From: Myxococcales bacterium
GTDB lineage: Bacteria > Myxococcota_A > Polyangia > Polyangiales > Polyangiaceae
Direction of reading: 5' to 3'
DNA: 43,810 nt
Assembly (NCBI GenBank): GCA_025359105.1
Contig: JANYHK010000071.1
Span: 1-43,810 of the forward strand
Shown here: positions 28,123 through 36,485 of the stretch, piece after piece
Layout: the number at the start of each line of letters is the position of its first letter
Position numbering within the stretch: position 1 is the stretch's first letter
Translations under genes and position numbers: made by a program
The notes under the pieces: generated by a model
Database searches by the model: none
What the model was told of the DNA's origin: nothing
Seen by the model: the letters and a program-made list of their open reading frames with translations, nothing else

Positions 28123-29106
28123 CTACTCTGACGGCGCTCCCGACAGGCGCGCGCGAGCCTCGGCGGCGTCCTGGGCGATCTGCGCCTTCAGGGCGGGGAG
28201 TCCGTCGAACTTCTGCTCGTCACGCAGGCGGGCCACGAGGTGGACACGCAGAGCGCGGCCGTAGAGATCGCCGGCGAAGTCGAGGAGGTGCACCTCCTGG
28301 GTCCGCCGACCGGTACCATCCACTGTGGGGCGAACGCCGACGTTCATGACCCCCTGCCCGAGCGGGCGTGCGGTGCCGGCCTCGTCGAGCTCGTCGACGG
28401 CGACGGCGTAGACGCCGTTCTTTGGCACGAGCTCGGTGACGTCCTCGACGTTGGCCGTCGGAAACCCGATCGTTCGACCTCGCTTCTCCCCTTCGCGAAC
28501 GACGCCGGAGAAAGCGTGCCGCCGGCCGAGCACGGCCGCGGCCCCCGCGAGATCTCCCTCGGCGAGCGCCGCACGCACGCGGGTGCTGGAGAAGGGGCCG
28601 CCGGCGTCGCCGGACATCGGGTGCGGCTCCACCGAGAAGTCGAGCGCCGCGCCAAGCGTCCGAAGGAGCGCGTGATCCCCGGCGCGCTGTGCCCCGAACC
28701 GGAAGTTGTCGCCGACGACGACGATGGCCGACCGGAGCTGCTCCTTCACGAGCTCGCGCGCGAAGCGCTCGGGCGACCACGCCGCGAAGTCGCGGTCGAA
28801 CGTGCGCACCCACACCGCCTCCGCGCCCGCCGCGCGGAGCAGCTCGCTCTTGCGGGCGAGGGTCGTGAGAGCCGCGGGCGGCTCCCGGCCGAGCACCGAG
28901 GCGGGGTGCGGGTCGAACGTGAGGACGGCGGTGACGAGGCCGGCCCCGTCGGCGATCCTCCGCGCGTGCGCGAGCACGGCCTGGTGACCGCGGTGCACGC
29001 CGTCGAAGTTGCCGACGATGAGCAGCTCGGGACCCGACGGCGCAGCAGGTGCGGCGTCGTCGATCCGGAGGAAGGGGGGTGATGGGTGGGAGGGGCGCGC
29101 TGCCAC
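28123..29106 (-). CDS. ribF: bifunctional riboflavin kinase / FAD synthetase
   Basis: RibF phosphorylates riboflavin to FMN and adenylylates FMN to FAD. The N-terminal nucleotidyltransferase domain has GNFDGVHRGH (about 33-42) and the FSSTRVRAAL motif (about 172). The C-terminal kinase domain has GRTIGFPTANV (about 209) and GVMNVGVRPTV (about 251). I chose GTG 29106, preceded by GAGGG, giving 327 residues, close to the usual 310. A longer frame reaches further upstream but adds an unrelated Arg-rich sequence. It is divergent from the LuxR-type gene. Confidence 0.95.
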   Translation of the reverse strand: MAARPSHPSPPFLRIDDAAPAAPSGPELLIVGNFDGVHRGHQAVLAHARRIADGAGLVTAVLTFDPHPASVLGREPPAALTTLARKSELLRAAGAEAVWVRTFDRDFAAWSPERFARELVKEQLRSAIVVVGDNFRFGAQRAGDHALLRTLGAALDFSVEPHPMSGDAGGPFSSTRVRAALAEGDLAGAAAVLGRRHAFSGVVREGEKRGRTIGFPTANVEDVTELVPKNGVYAVAVDELDEAGTARPLGQGVMNVGVRPTVDGTGRRTQEVHLLDFAGDLYGRALRVHLVARLRDEQKFDGLPALKAQIAQDAAEARARLSGAPSE

Positions 29107-29228
29107 GAGTCGCCCTCGTATAGTACCTTTTGCGCCGCGAACGAAGCGCACGCGCGCCGTCCTGAAAGCGATCGAGCTCGGCACCATCCGAGAAGTCGGC
29201 GGAGGCTTGTGCGGACCGCTCACCGATA

Positions 29229-29720
29229 GTGGATCGCGATCAACAATTGGTGAGCTCGCCGGCGCGTCGCATGCGCCAAGTGCCTGGATTTGCTAATGGT
29301 ATGGCGGTTGCAATTCTGGTCTGCATGGTCGCAGCCCTCAGCCGAACGCATCTCGACGCAGACGACGCCCGCCGTGAGCTCCGCGCCGCGGTGGCCACAC
29401 TCGTCCGCACCGGACCCGGGAAGATCCTCGACCGCGTCGAGGTGGACGGACGGAGCTACGTGGTCTCGTGCGTCGATGCGGTGCCCCGCTTTGGCGGACT
29501 GTCGCCGCGCGAGACCCAGCTCGTCGAGCTGGCCGCCGCGGGCTTCGAGCCCAAGGTGATCGCCTACGACCTAGGGCTCGCGCCGTCGACGGTGCGGGTC
29601 CTCCTCGCGCGCGCGGGCCAGAAGCTCGGCGCGCGCACCTGGCGCGAGCTCGTCGCCATCTACCTGCGCGCCAAGAACGCCAATGCCGAGAGCGCCGGCG
29701 CCAGCGCCAACGACGTGTGA
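29229..29720 (+). CDS. small LuxR-type helix-turn-helix regulator
   Basis: The C-terminal residues about 90-145 form a LuxR/NarL-type DNA-binding domain: LSPRETQLVELAAAGFEPKV, then IAYDLGLAPSTVRVLLARAG as the helix-turn-helix. There is no receiver or autoinducer domain, only about 85 residues ahead of it, some hydrophobic (AVAILVCMVAALS). It may therefore be a free-standing DNA-binding protein or sense through a short N-domain. The start is uncertain: GTG 29229 is given, while ATG 29271 and ATG 29301 also fit. A target cannot be named. It is divergent from ribF and convergent with the solute-binding gene. Confidence 0.78.
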   Translation: MDRDQQLVSSPARRMRQVPGFANGMAVAILVCMVAALSRTHLDADDARRELRAAVATLVRTGPGKILDRVEVDGRSYVVSCVDAVPRFGGLSPRETQLVELAAAGFEPKVIAYDLGLAPSTVRVLLARAGQKLGARTWRELVAIYLRAKNANAESAGASANDV

Positions 29721-29730
29721 AGGTGGGCGC

Positions 29731-30936
29731 CTACTGCGACGGCGCGACGATCCGCGACCACATCGTCATCAGGTTGCGAACCACCGCACCGTCCGGCGCC
29801 TTGGCGACGGGTGGGATGTCGACCTGAATGCCGTACTGCGCGAGGCGCGTGTACGGGTTCTGCGCGTCGCCCGTCTTCACCGGCACCGACGGATCGCCGG
29901 GCCGGAACCCGAACGAGAGCGCCCGCTCCTGCACCGCGCGGCTGCGCAGGTGCGCGAGCCAGGTGCGGGCGGCGCTCTTCTGCGGGGCAGTCACCCAGTC
30001 GCCTTGCACGATCGCGGCGGGGTGATCGCTCCAGAGCGTCGTCTGCGGGTAGTAGACGCGGAGGTTGCCCCACCGCCCCTGCGCGTGCTCGATCTCGCTG
30101 ACGGCGAGGTTCTCGTACACGACGGCGACGTCGTACTTCGACGGCCCGAAGCGGACCATCTCCGTCATGAACGTCCCCGTCGAGCTCTCGAACTTAGAGA
30201 CGCCCTTCTCCGTTTCCTTCACGAACGTCTGGTAGTCGGGCTTCAACAGATCGCCGATGTCGACGCTCGGTTTGCCGTAGAACTCGAGAGACATGAGGTA
30301 GAGCGCCTGGAGCCCCGAGTTCGACAGCGTCGGATCGGTGTGCCCGAGCTTGACGAACCCCCACGCCGCTTTGCCGCCGACCGCCGGCCAGCCCTGCGGC
30401 GACGCGATCGCCTTGTGGAGCGACTTCCAGCTGATGACTCCCTTCGATGACTTGAGGAGCGCCTCGGCGCGGTCCTCCCAGATGACGAAGACGAGCGGCG
30501 TGATGACGAGCGACTGGGGCGCGTCGTCGCCCGAGGTGGCGAAGAGATCCCCGCGTCCCTTCGTCTTCCAGTCGCTCGACGCCAGATTCAGGACCAGCGT
30601 GTCGGCGGGGCTGAAGACCGTCGGCTTCTCCTTGTCGTCGACGATCGCCTGGGCAGCCGAGAGCGAGCCCTTGCCGACGAGGTTCACCTTGATCTCGGGG
30701 TGATCCTTCTGGAAGACGACCTGTGCGGCCTCGATCCAGTCCTTCTTCTCGGTGCTGTAGAGCATCGAGATCTCGGTGACCTGGCCAGAAGGCGGACGCG
30801 CCGACGCCCCCGCGGACGCCGAGGCGGAGGCCGATGGATCCGGCCCGGCGCCGCCGCCGCTCTTCATGAGCTGGAAGACGATGATCCCGATCACCGCGAG
30901 CGCGAACACCGCGACGATGATGAGCTTGCCCTTCAC
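29731..30936 (-). CDS. membrane-anchored solute-binding protein, paralogue of the VWA fusion
   Basis: The 401-residue protein has an N-terminal hydrophobic segment (about 4-24) without a lipobox, so it is probably membrane-anchored. A Ser-Ala tract (about 33-46) leads to a type II periplasmic-binding-like fold. Several blocks match the N-terminal part of the VWA protein at 31738-33444: LSNSGLQALY against FSNSGYLAVL, VAVVYENLAV against AAVLYENLVI, TLWSDHPAAI against TFWSDHPYSI, and QERALSFGFRPGDPSVPV against QERALALGFRPADPQIPV. The two clearly arose by duplication. No permease or ATPase gene is near, so import is doubtful. It overlaps the coiled-coil gene by 4 bases (ATGA). Ligand unknown. Confidence 0.88.
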   Translation of the reverse strand: MKGKLIIVAVFALAVIGIIVFQLMKSGGGAGPDPSASASASAGASARPPSGQVTEISMLYSTEKKDWIEAAQVVFQKDHPEIKVNLVGKGSLSAAQAIVDDKEKPTVFSPADTLVLNLASSDWKTKGRGDLFATSGDDAPQSLVITPLVFVIWEDRAEALLKSSKGVISWKSLHKAIASPQGWPAVGGKAAWGFVKLGHTDPTLSNSGLQALYLMSLEFYGKPSVDIGDLLKPDYQTFVKETEKGVSKFESSTGTFMTEMVRFGPSKYDVAVVYENLAVSEIEHAQGRWGNLRVYYPQTTLWSDHPAAIVQGDWVTAPQKSAARTWLAHLRSRAVQERALSFGFRPGDPSVPVKTGDAQNPYTRLAQYGIQVDIPPVAKAPDGAVVRNLMTMWSRIVAPSQ

Positions 30937-31712
30937 TTGGCCACCTCGTTCAAGGTCTTCAAGGTCTCCTCGAACGTCCGAATCTCCGAGTTCATGCGAT
31001 CGAGCTCCTCTTTCACGTCACCACTCATCTGGTCCGTCGCCTGCGCGTCGAGCGCGCGCATACGTACGATCTTCGCCGGGAGCGCCTCGAGCGTCGAGGC
31101 GATGCTCATGAGCGAAGCGTCGATGCGCTCCTTCGCGTTTTCGAGGTCGCGCAGGACGTCGAGGTGCTCGCGCCGCGCCGCGAGTGCGCTCTCGAACTGG
31201 GTGCGCGCCTCGGCGTCCTTCGCCTGCGACACCCGCACGGCGAGCGATTTGCAGTCGGCGTCGACGACGCGCGGATCGGTGGTCTTCAGGTACGAGGCGA
31301 TGTCCTCCGCGCGCGCGGCCAGGCGCGCGGCGCGCTCCTCCAGCTCCCCCACGCTCGTCAGCGCGAGCGCGAGCTGCCCCTGCACCTCGGGCGGCGTCTC
31401 GATCATGACGCGATGGATCTCTGCCTTCGCGCCGAGGATCGTGCGCACCGTCCCCTGCGTCTGCGCGTCGTGGAACAGCTCGAGATTGGCGTCGAGCGTC
31501 ACCGGCTCCGTGGCCGATCGCGCCTTCTTCGACTTCCCGGTCGCCAGATCCCATGCCACGAGGGCTCCGTAGGCGACACCGCCGAGCGCGAAGATCGGCC
31601 ACGACTGAAGCGCCGCGGCGCCCACGGCCGCCGACCCGACCACCACGATGTTGGTGAGCCCCGTCGTCGCGCGCACGAGGCGCTTCCACGTCGACTGATC
31701 GCCCTCGGTCAC
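30933..31712 (-). CDS. membrane-anchored coiled-coil protein between two binding-protein genes
   Basis: The 259-residue protein has two close hydrophobic helices (about 16-38 and 36-52, TNIVVVGSAAVGAAALQSWP). Then come about 200 residues of predicted coiled coil rich in Ala, Glu, Lys and Arg, including a last heptad-like run ELDRMNSEIRTFEETLKTLN. The pattern recalls XpaC/TelA-associated proteins, but I cannot confirm that family by eye. GTG 31712 has GGGAAG ahead of it and gives a short charged N-terminus. It starts 25 bases after the VWA gene's stop and overlaps the next gene by 4 bases, so the three are surely co-translated. A structural or signal-transmitting role across the membrane is a guess. 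Confidence 0.8.
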   Translation of the reverse strand: MTEGDQSTWKRLVRATTGLTNIVVVGSAAVGAAALQSWPIFALGGVAYGALVAWDLATGKSKKARSATEPVTLDANLELFHDAQTQGTVRTILGAKAEIHRVMIETPPEVQGQLALALTSVGELEERAARLAARAEDIASYLKTTDPRVVDADCKSLAVRVSQAKDAEARTQFESALAARREHLDVLRDLENAKERIDASLMSIASTLEALPAKIVRMRALDAQATDQMSGDVKEELDRMNSEIRTFEETLKTLNEVAK

Positions 31713-31737
31713 GCCTCTTCCCTTCGGCCCGCGTCCT

Positions 31738-33444
31738 TCAGAAGAACGACGCCATCTCAAGATACACGTCCCGGATCGACTCGACGCTGCCTTTGGCGCT
31801 CGAGCCCTTGGCCGCTTCGGCGATCGCCGCGAGCACGGCGGTCTCCGCCTGAGCGCCGTAGGCGATGGTGAACACGCGCACCTGCGTCTCCTCCTTGGGG
31901 AAACGAGCCTTCAAATCGGCGAGCGGCATCTTGCTCCCCTCGTCGGCGCCGTCGGTCATCACGACGAGGGCGTGGGTTCGCGTCGGATCGGTCGCAGCGC
32001 GCTTGGCAGCGATGTCGTACGCCTCGGCAATGGCGTCGTACAGCGCAGTGCCGCCGCCCGCGGCGACGCCGTCGAGGCGCTGGCGAAGCTGAGGCCGCCC
32101 GGTCTTCAGCGGCAACGGCCCGAACGGCGGATACACCGTGCTGTCGAAGAACATGAGCGTCATGTCGTCGCGGTCGCTCAGGCTATCGAGGAAGCTCACC
32201 GCGCCACGTCGCGCCTCGTCGAGCGGCGCGCCGCGCATGCTGCCGGACTTGTCGAAGACGAAGATGACGTCGGCCCCCTTCTTCGTGTCCTTCCAGAGGC
32301 CGAGGAGCTTCGCGAGCACCTTGCTCTCGGGGACCGGGAGCACGGTCTGGGGCTGCTTGGCGTCGACGCCGTGCGCCGCGTCGATGGGCGTCCCGACCGG
32401 GATCTGCGGATCGGCCGGGCGAAAGCCCAGCGCCAGAGCGCGCTCTTGCGCGGGGCGGGCCTTCAAGAACGCGAGCAGCTGCTCGGCGGCCGCCTTCTCG
32501 TCGGCGCCCACCCACTCGGCGTCCAGAATCGAGTAGGGGTGGTCGGACCAGAACGTCCCCTCCACCGGATAGATGGCGACGATCGGCAAGGGCGGCGACT
32601 TTCCGTACGCCTCGATGACGAGGTTCTCGTAGAGGACGGCGGCGGAGACGTAGCTGGGCCCGCGCTCGATCATCTTGTCGGCGAAGAAACCCGTCGACTT
32701 GCCGTAGTGGACGATCGTGTTCTCGACGGAGGAGACGAGATCGCGGGTCGGCTTCGCGTCGAGATCGGCGACGGTGAGGTCGCGCGTCTTCTTCGCGCCG
32801 GCGTAGGCCTCGGCGAGGACGGCGAGGTAGCCGGAGTTGGAGAACTCGGGGTGGCAGTGCCCGAGCTTGAACTTCCCCCACTCCCCGAAGCCGAGGGCAC
32901 CCCAGCCCTTGGGGTTGGCGCTGACCTTGAGGAGATCGCTCCACGAGAGCTGCTTCTTCGGCCAGCCGAGCGCCTCGGCCATCGGCCTCCACATCGCGAT
33001 GACGACGGGCGAGAGGACCAGCGGATCGCCGGGGCGGGCGAGGGGCTTGGTGTTGCCGGACTTCGAGAGCCACGCGTCGTTCAGGAGCGTGACGTAGAGC
33101 CCCGACGCCGGGCTGAAGACGTGGGGCTTCATCTGGCCGCTGGTGATCGCCTGAAGCGCTTCGCCCGAGCCCATCGCCTTGGCGTCGACGGTGATCTTGC
33201 GCCCCTTGGCGGTCTTGGGTGAGGTGGCGAGGAACGCCTTGATCTGCTCGTCGAGCCACGTCTTCTTCTCGCTGCCGTAGGCGATCGTCAGGGCCACGGG
33301 TGGCGAGCTCTTGTCGGGCCCTGCGCTGCCTGCCGTCGTTGCCGCTGCAGCCCCGTCTTGAGCAGCGGGCGTCGGGCGATCGGGGCAACCGAACAACACC
33401 AGTGCGAATGTCCACAAGAGCAAGAGTGCGCGTCGACCGATCAT
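31738..33444 (-). CDS. lipoprotein fusing a solute-binding domain to a von Willebrand A domain
   Basis: The 568-residue protein has a lipoprotein signal (RRALLLLWTFALVLFGC) with lipidated Cys 20. Residues about 50-370 are a type II substrate-binding fold. Residues about 390-565 are a VWA domain with an intact metal-ion-dependent adhesion site: DKSGS (about 398-402), the Thr of GGGTALYD (about 466) and the Asp of MTDGADEGS (about 498). It should bind a ligand and, through the metal site, a partner protein at the cell surface. ATG 33444 has GAGGAG at ideal spacing. It heads the three-gene run with the coiled-coil protein and its own paralogue. Confidence 0.9.
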   Translation of the reverse strand: MIGRRALLLLWTFALVLFGCPDRPTPAAQDGAAAATTAGSAGPDKSSPPVALTIAYGSEKKTWLDEQIKAFLATSPKTAKGRKITVDAKAMGSGEALQAITSGQMKPHVFSPASGLYVTLLNDAWLSKSGNTKPLARPGDPLVLSPVVIAMWRPMAEALGWPKKQLSWSDLLKVSANPKGWGALGFGEWGKFKLGHCHPEFSNSGYLAVLAEAYAGAKKTRDLTVADLDAKPTRDLVSSVENTIVHYGKSTGFFADKMIERGPSYVSAAVLYENLVIEAYGKSPPLPIVAIYPVEGTFWSDHPYSILDAEWVGADEKAAAEQLLAFLKARPAQERALALGFRPADPQIPVGTPIDAAHGVDAKQPQTVLPVPESKVLAKLLGLWKDTKKGADVIFVFDKSGSMRGAPLDEARRGAVSFLDSLSDRDDMTLMFFDSTVYPPFGPLPLKTGRPQLRQRLDGVAAGGGTALYDAIAEAYDIAAKRAATDPTRTHALVVMTDGADEGSKMPLADLKARFPKEETQVRVFTIAYGAQAETAVLAAIAEAAKGSSAKGSVESIRDVYLEMASFF

Positions 33445-33616
33445 GCGGGCTCCTCGGCGCGGAGCATACGGCACTTCAGGTCATGCGTCGCAACAGCCAC
33501 ACCGGCGCGCACTGTCGTGCGGGGCGGAAGTGCCGACTGTGGCGGCAATGGGCGCGGGCAACGGCGCGGGACGCGGGGAAAATTCGCATGGCATCGCCTT
33601 TGCTCCCGGAGGGCCC

Positions 33617-34168
33617 ATGCAAGATCCCCCGGATGACGAGCACGCGCCGAGCGTGCTCGAGCGCAACGTCCAGGCCGTCGGCGCGCTGCGCCAGCGAGCC
33701 GACGAGCGCGCGAGCACGCACCAGCTCTTCATCGAGCGCGTCACGGAGGCGCTGGGACGACCGCGGACGATCTACGTCGTGGTCACCGCGGTGGTGGCGT
33801 GGATCGCCTGGAACATGGCGGCCCCGAGCCTCGGCCTGCCGCGGGTCGACGCTCCACCCTTCTTCTGGATGCAGGGGGTGATCGGCCTGGCCGCGCTCCT
33901 CATGACCACCATGGTCCTCACGACGCAGAATCGACAGGTGGGCCACAGCGAGCAGCGCGCGCACCTCGACTTGCAGGTGAACCTGATGTCCGAGCAGAAG
34001 ATCGCGAAGGTCGTCGGGCTCCTCGAAGAGCTACGTCGAGACCTGCCGAGCGTGGTCAACCGGGTAGACCCGGTCGCCGAGGCGATGACCGAGTCGGTGA
34101 GCCCAGACAACGTGATCTCCGCGCTCGAAGACGTGGAGCGCGCGCTCGCAGAGCAGAGGCCGCGCTGA
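33617..34168 (+). CDS. DUF1003 membrane protein
   Basis: The 183-residue protein has two predicted helices (about 56-73 and 92-111), flanked by conserved DUF1003 features. These are an N-terminal ERVTEALGRPRTIYVV segment, the short loop between helices and, after the second helix, TTQNRQVGHSEQRAHLDLQVN. The family is common in bacteria and has no settled function. ATG 33617 follows GGAGGG. It diverges from the VWA operon (173 bases apart) and converges on the lipoprotein gene at 34243. Confidence 0.9.
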   Translation: MQDPPDDEHAPSVLERNVQAVGALRQRADERASTHQLFIERVTEALGRPRTIYVVVTAVVAWIAWNMAAPSLGLPRVDAPPFFWMQGVIGLAALLMTTMVLTTQNRQVGHSEQRAHLDLQVNLMSEQKIAKVVGLLEELRRDLPSVVNRVDPVAEAMTESVSPDNVISALEDVERALAEQRPR

Positions 34169-34242
34169 GGCTGCGTCCGTCGGCGGCCCGTTGGCTCCTC
34201 TTGTCGGGCGAGGTGTCCGAGAAGCGAACGAGGCGGCCGCGC

Positions 34243-34980
34243 TCACTTCACGAGGGTCGGTGCGACGGCGCACGGGTGGTCCTCGGCGCAGGCGAATCGC
34301 TTCGAGGCGAGGGCGGCGACGTCGCAGGCGCTGAAGGTGCCTCCCGAGATCCCCGTCGCGCACCCGCGCGAATCGAAGTGCACGGCGAATCCACCCGCGC
34401 CCTCATGATGCACGCAGCCGGTCGTGAAGATCTGGTCGTCGAGCGCAGACTGCACGGTCTCGCCCGGCCGCGGCTGGCACGGGACGGTCTCCCGCGCCGC
34501 GCACCCGGTCACGTCGAGGAGGGTGCCCCCGGCGTCGGCGAGGCACGCGCGTGCGCAGGGCACCTCGGTTCGCTTCCACCCGATGAGGTCCTCGCCGAGC
34601 AGCGTGCAGGTGAAGACAACGAGGGTAGGGCCGGTGTCGCGTGACTCGGAGTAGACGCACGTAGCGCTGGGATCGCCGTTCGGGGGAGTGCAACCTCTGC
34701 CGATCGGCGGCGCCGTCGGAGGACACCCCCGCCCGAGCGGCGGCGCGAGGTCGCAGAGGCTCGGAGCGGGGACGCCCGCGTCATCGAGCGGCGGAGGCGG
34801 ACCCGACGGCTCCGTGGGAGGCCCGACGTCGGCCAGGATCGTCGGCGTCGCACCCGCGTCGCTCGTCGGGCCGTCGCCGTCCGGGGCATTCCAGGCATCG
34901 AGGCCGGAGCGGCCGCACGCAACGAGCGCGAACGACACGGCGAGGAGGTGGGTAAGGAGAGAGCGAGGTTGGGCCGCCAT
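34243..34980 (-). CDS. Cys-rich lipoprotein of unknown function
   Basis: The 245-residue protein has a lipoprotein signal (MAAQPRSLLTHLLAVSFALV, Cys 22). A Pro/Asp/Gly-rich linker (about 25-80) follows. The rest holds about a dozen Cys residues (LCDL, RGCPP, GRGCTPP, TCVYS, FTCTL, PCARAC, GCAAR, PCQPR, GCVHH, GCATG, ACDV, FACAED, PCAVA), which likely form disulfides in the envelope. I do not recognise the family. ATG 34992 is an alternative start. It is on the same strand as the sigma-54 activator gene, 86 bases away, with a 10-bp tandem repeat between them. Confidence 0.78.
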   Translation of the reverse strand: MAAQPRSLLTHLLAVSFALVACGRSGLDAWNAPDGDGPTSDAGATPTILADVGPPTEPSGPPPPLDDAGVPAPSLCDLAPPLGRGCPPTAPPIGRGCTPPNGDPSATCVYSESRDTGPTLVVFTCTLLGEDLIGWKRTEVPCARACLADAGGTLLDVTGCAARETVPCQPRPGETVQSALDDQIFTTGCVHHEGAGGFAVHFDSRGCATGISGGTFSACDVAALASKRFACAEDHPCAVAPTLVK

Positions 34981-35026
34981 CCCAGGGGTCATGGCCGGTG
35001 GCCAGGTATTCCATCGAACCACACCG

Positions 35027-35056
35027 CTCGTCTGGCCTCGTCTGGCCTCGTCTGGC
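35027..35056. repeat. three tandem copies of a 10-bp unit
   Basis: CTCGTCTGGC occurs three times in a row without a mismatch, then breaks into CTCGG. The copies lie between the sigma-54 activator stop (35067) and the lipoprotein start (34980). A 10-bp period places each copy on the same face of the helix, so these could be stacked binding sites. Chance slippage is the alternative. Confidence 0.7.
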
Positions 35057-35066
35057 TCGGTCGGCG

Positions 35067-36485
35067 TCAGCGCCCCTTCCGGGGACGCACGAGGCCGAAG
35101 GCCTCCATCTTGTTCATCAGCGTGAAGCGCGAAATGCCGAGCGCTTGCGCGGCGCGGCTCTGATTGCCGCCGTTCTCTGCGAGCGCGTTCTCGATCTTCT
35201 GCTTCTCGAGATCGCGCAGGCGACCCTTGAGCTCGTCCTCTCCCTCCCCGTGCGCCGACGGCGCCGCGCGCTTGGGGGCGGCGGTACCGAAGACCTCGGG
35301 GTCGGCGAGGGCGAGGTGCTCCTCTTCGAGCCGCGCACCCTCGCAGAGCAGGACGGCGCGATCCATCACGTTCTTCAGCTCTCGGACGTTGCCTGGCCAG
35401 TCGTACGCCTCGAGGCGCGTCGCGGCGCCGTCGGACAGGCCCGCCACCTTTCGCTTCATCGACGCCGCCGCGCGCTCGAGGAACATCTCGGCCAGCGCGC
35501 GCACGTCGGCGCGGCGACTGCGCAGCGGCGGCAGGTGGATGCTCATGCCGTTGAGGCGGAAGTAGAGGTCGGCGCGGAAGCGCTGCTCGGCGATGAGCGC
35601 GCGCAGGTCGCGATGCGTCGCCGAGACGAAGCGCACGTCCACGTGGATCGGCCTCACGCTCCCCAGGCGCATGACCTCACCCGTCTCGAGCACGCGGAGG
35701 AGGCGCGCCTGCGTCGCGAGCGGCACCTCGCCGATCTCGTCGAGGAAGACCGTGCCGCCATCGGCCGACTCGAAGATGCCCGGCTTCCTGTTCGTCGCGC
35801 CGGTGAAGGCGCCCTTCTCGTAGCCGAAGAGCTCGGCCTCCAGGAGCGACTCCGGCAGCGCCGCGCAGTGCAGGGGGACGAACGGCGCTTTCGCGCGCGC
35901 CGACCGCGCGTGCAGCGCTGCCGCGTAGACCTCCTTGCCCACGCCGGTCTCGCCGAGGACGAGCACGCTGAGCGGGCTCGGCGCGACGACGTCGAGGAGC
36001 GCGTAGAGGTGGCGCATCCCCGCGTCGGCGATCACCGGGAGCTTCGCCGCCCTGGCTGGAGAAGGCGGTGAGGACGGAGAGGACACCGACGGTGCTGGCG
36101 ACGCGGCCGCCTCGAGGGCGGGCATCCCGCGCTGGAGCACGAGCATGACGCCGCCGAGCTCCATCGGCGTGCCGAGGGTCACCGCCGCCGGCACGTTGGG
36201 CGCCAGCCGGACGCCGGCGACCTGCGTTCCGTTCTTGCTCCCGAGATCGGCGAGCGTCAGATCGCCGGCGATCGACAGGCGCGCATGCTCGCGCGAGAGC
36301 GAGTCGTCGGGGACGCACACGTCGCACGACGCGGCGCGTCCGATCGTGAACGTGGGGCCACCTTTGAGGTTGACCACCCGCGTTCCCGCCGGCGTGCTGA
36401 CGAGAAGGCAGTAGCCGGGCCCTTCGCTCGGCGACGAAGGTGCACGGTACGTGCGCGTCTCCTCGGAACCGTCGGGCTTCTTCAT
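35067..36485 (-). CDS. FHA-domain sigma-54 activator (enhancer-binding protein)
   Basis: The 472-residue protein should activate sigma-54 promoters by ATP-driven remodelling of the polymerase. Residues about 25-115 are an FHA phosphothreonine-binding domain (FTIGRAASCDV, SLSREHARL, LGSKNGTQV). Residues about 150-375 are the AAA+ core: GETGVGKE (178-185), GAFTGA sigma-54 contact loop (225-230), VFLDE Walker B (246-250) and the WPGNVREL region. The last 45 residues are a Fis-type helix-turn-helix (NQSRAAQALGISRFTLMNKM). The FHA replaces the usual response-regulator receiver, so control is expected through Ser/Thr phosphorylation. Its ATG overlaps the preceding stop by 4 bases (ATGA). Confidence 0.95.
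   Translation of the reverse strand: MKKPDGSEETRTYRAPSSPSEGPGYCLLVSTPAGTRVVNLKGGPTFTIGRAASCDVCVPDDSLSREHARLSIAGDLTLADLGSKNGTQVAGVRLAPNVPAAVTLGTPMELGGVMLVLQRGMPALEAAASPAPSVSSPSSPPSPARAAKLPVIADAGMRHLYALLDVVAPSPLSVLVLGETGVGKEVYAAALHARSARAKAPFVPLHCAALPESLLEAELFGYEKGAFTGATNRKPGIFESADGGTVFLDEIGEVPLATQARLLRVLETGEVMRLGSVRPIHVDVRFVSATHRDLRALIAEQRFRADLYFRLNGMSIHLPPLRSRRADVRALAEMFLERAAASMKRKVAGLSDGAATRLEAYDWPGNVRELKNVMDRAVLLCEGARLEEEHLALADPEVFGTAAPKRAAPSAHGEGEDELKGRLRDLEKQKIENALAENGGNQSRAAQALGISRFTLMNKMEAFGLVRPRKGR

Noticed and set aside
29731-33444. A classical ABC importer operon
   Set aside because: Only binding proteins are present; no permease or ATPase gene follows or precedes them.
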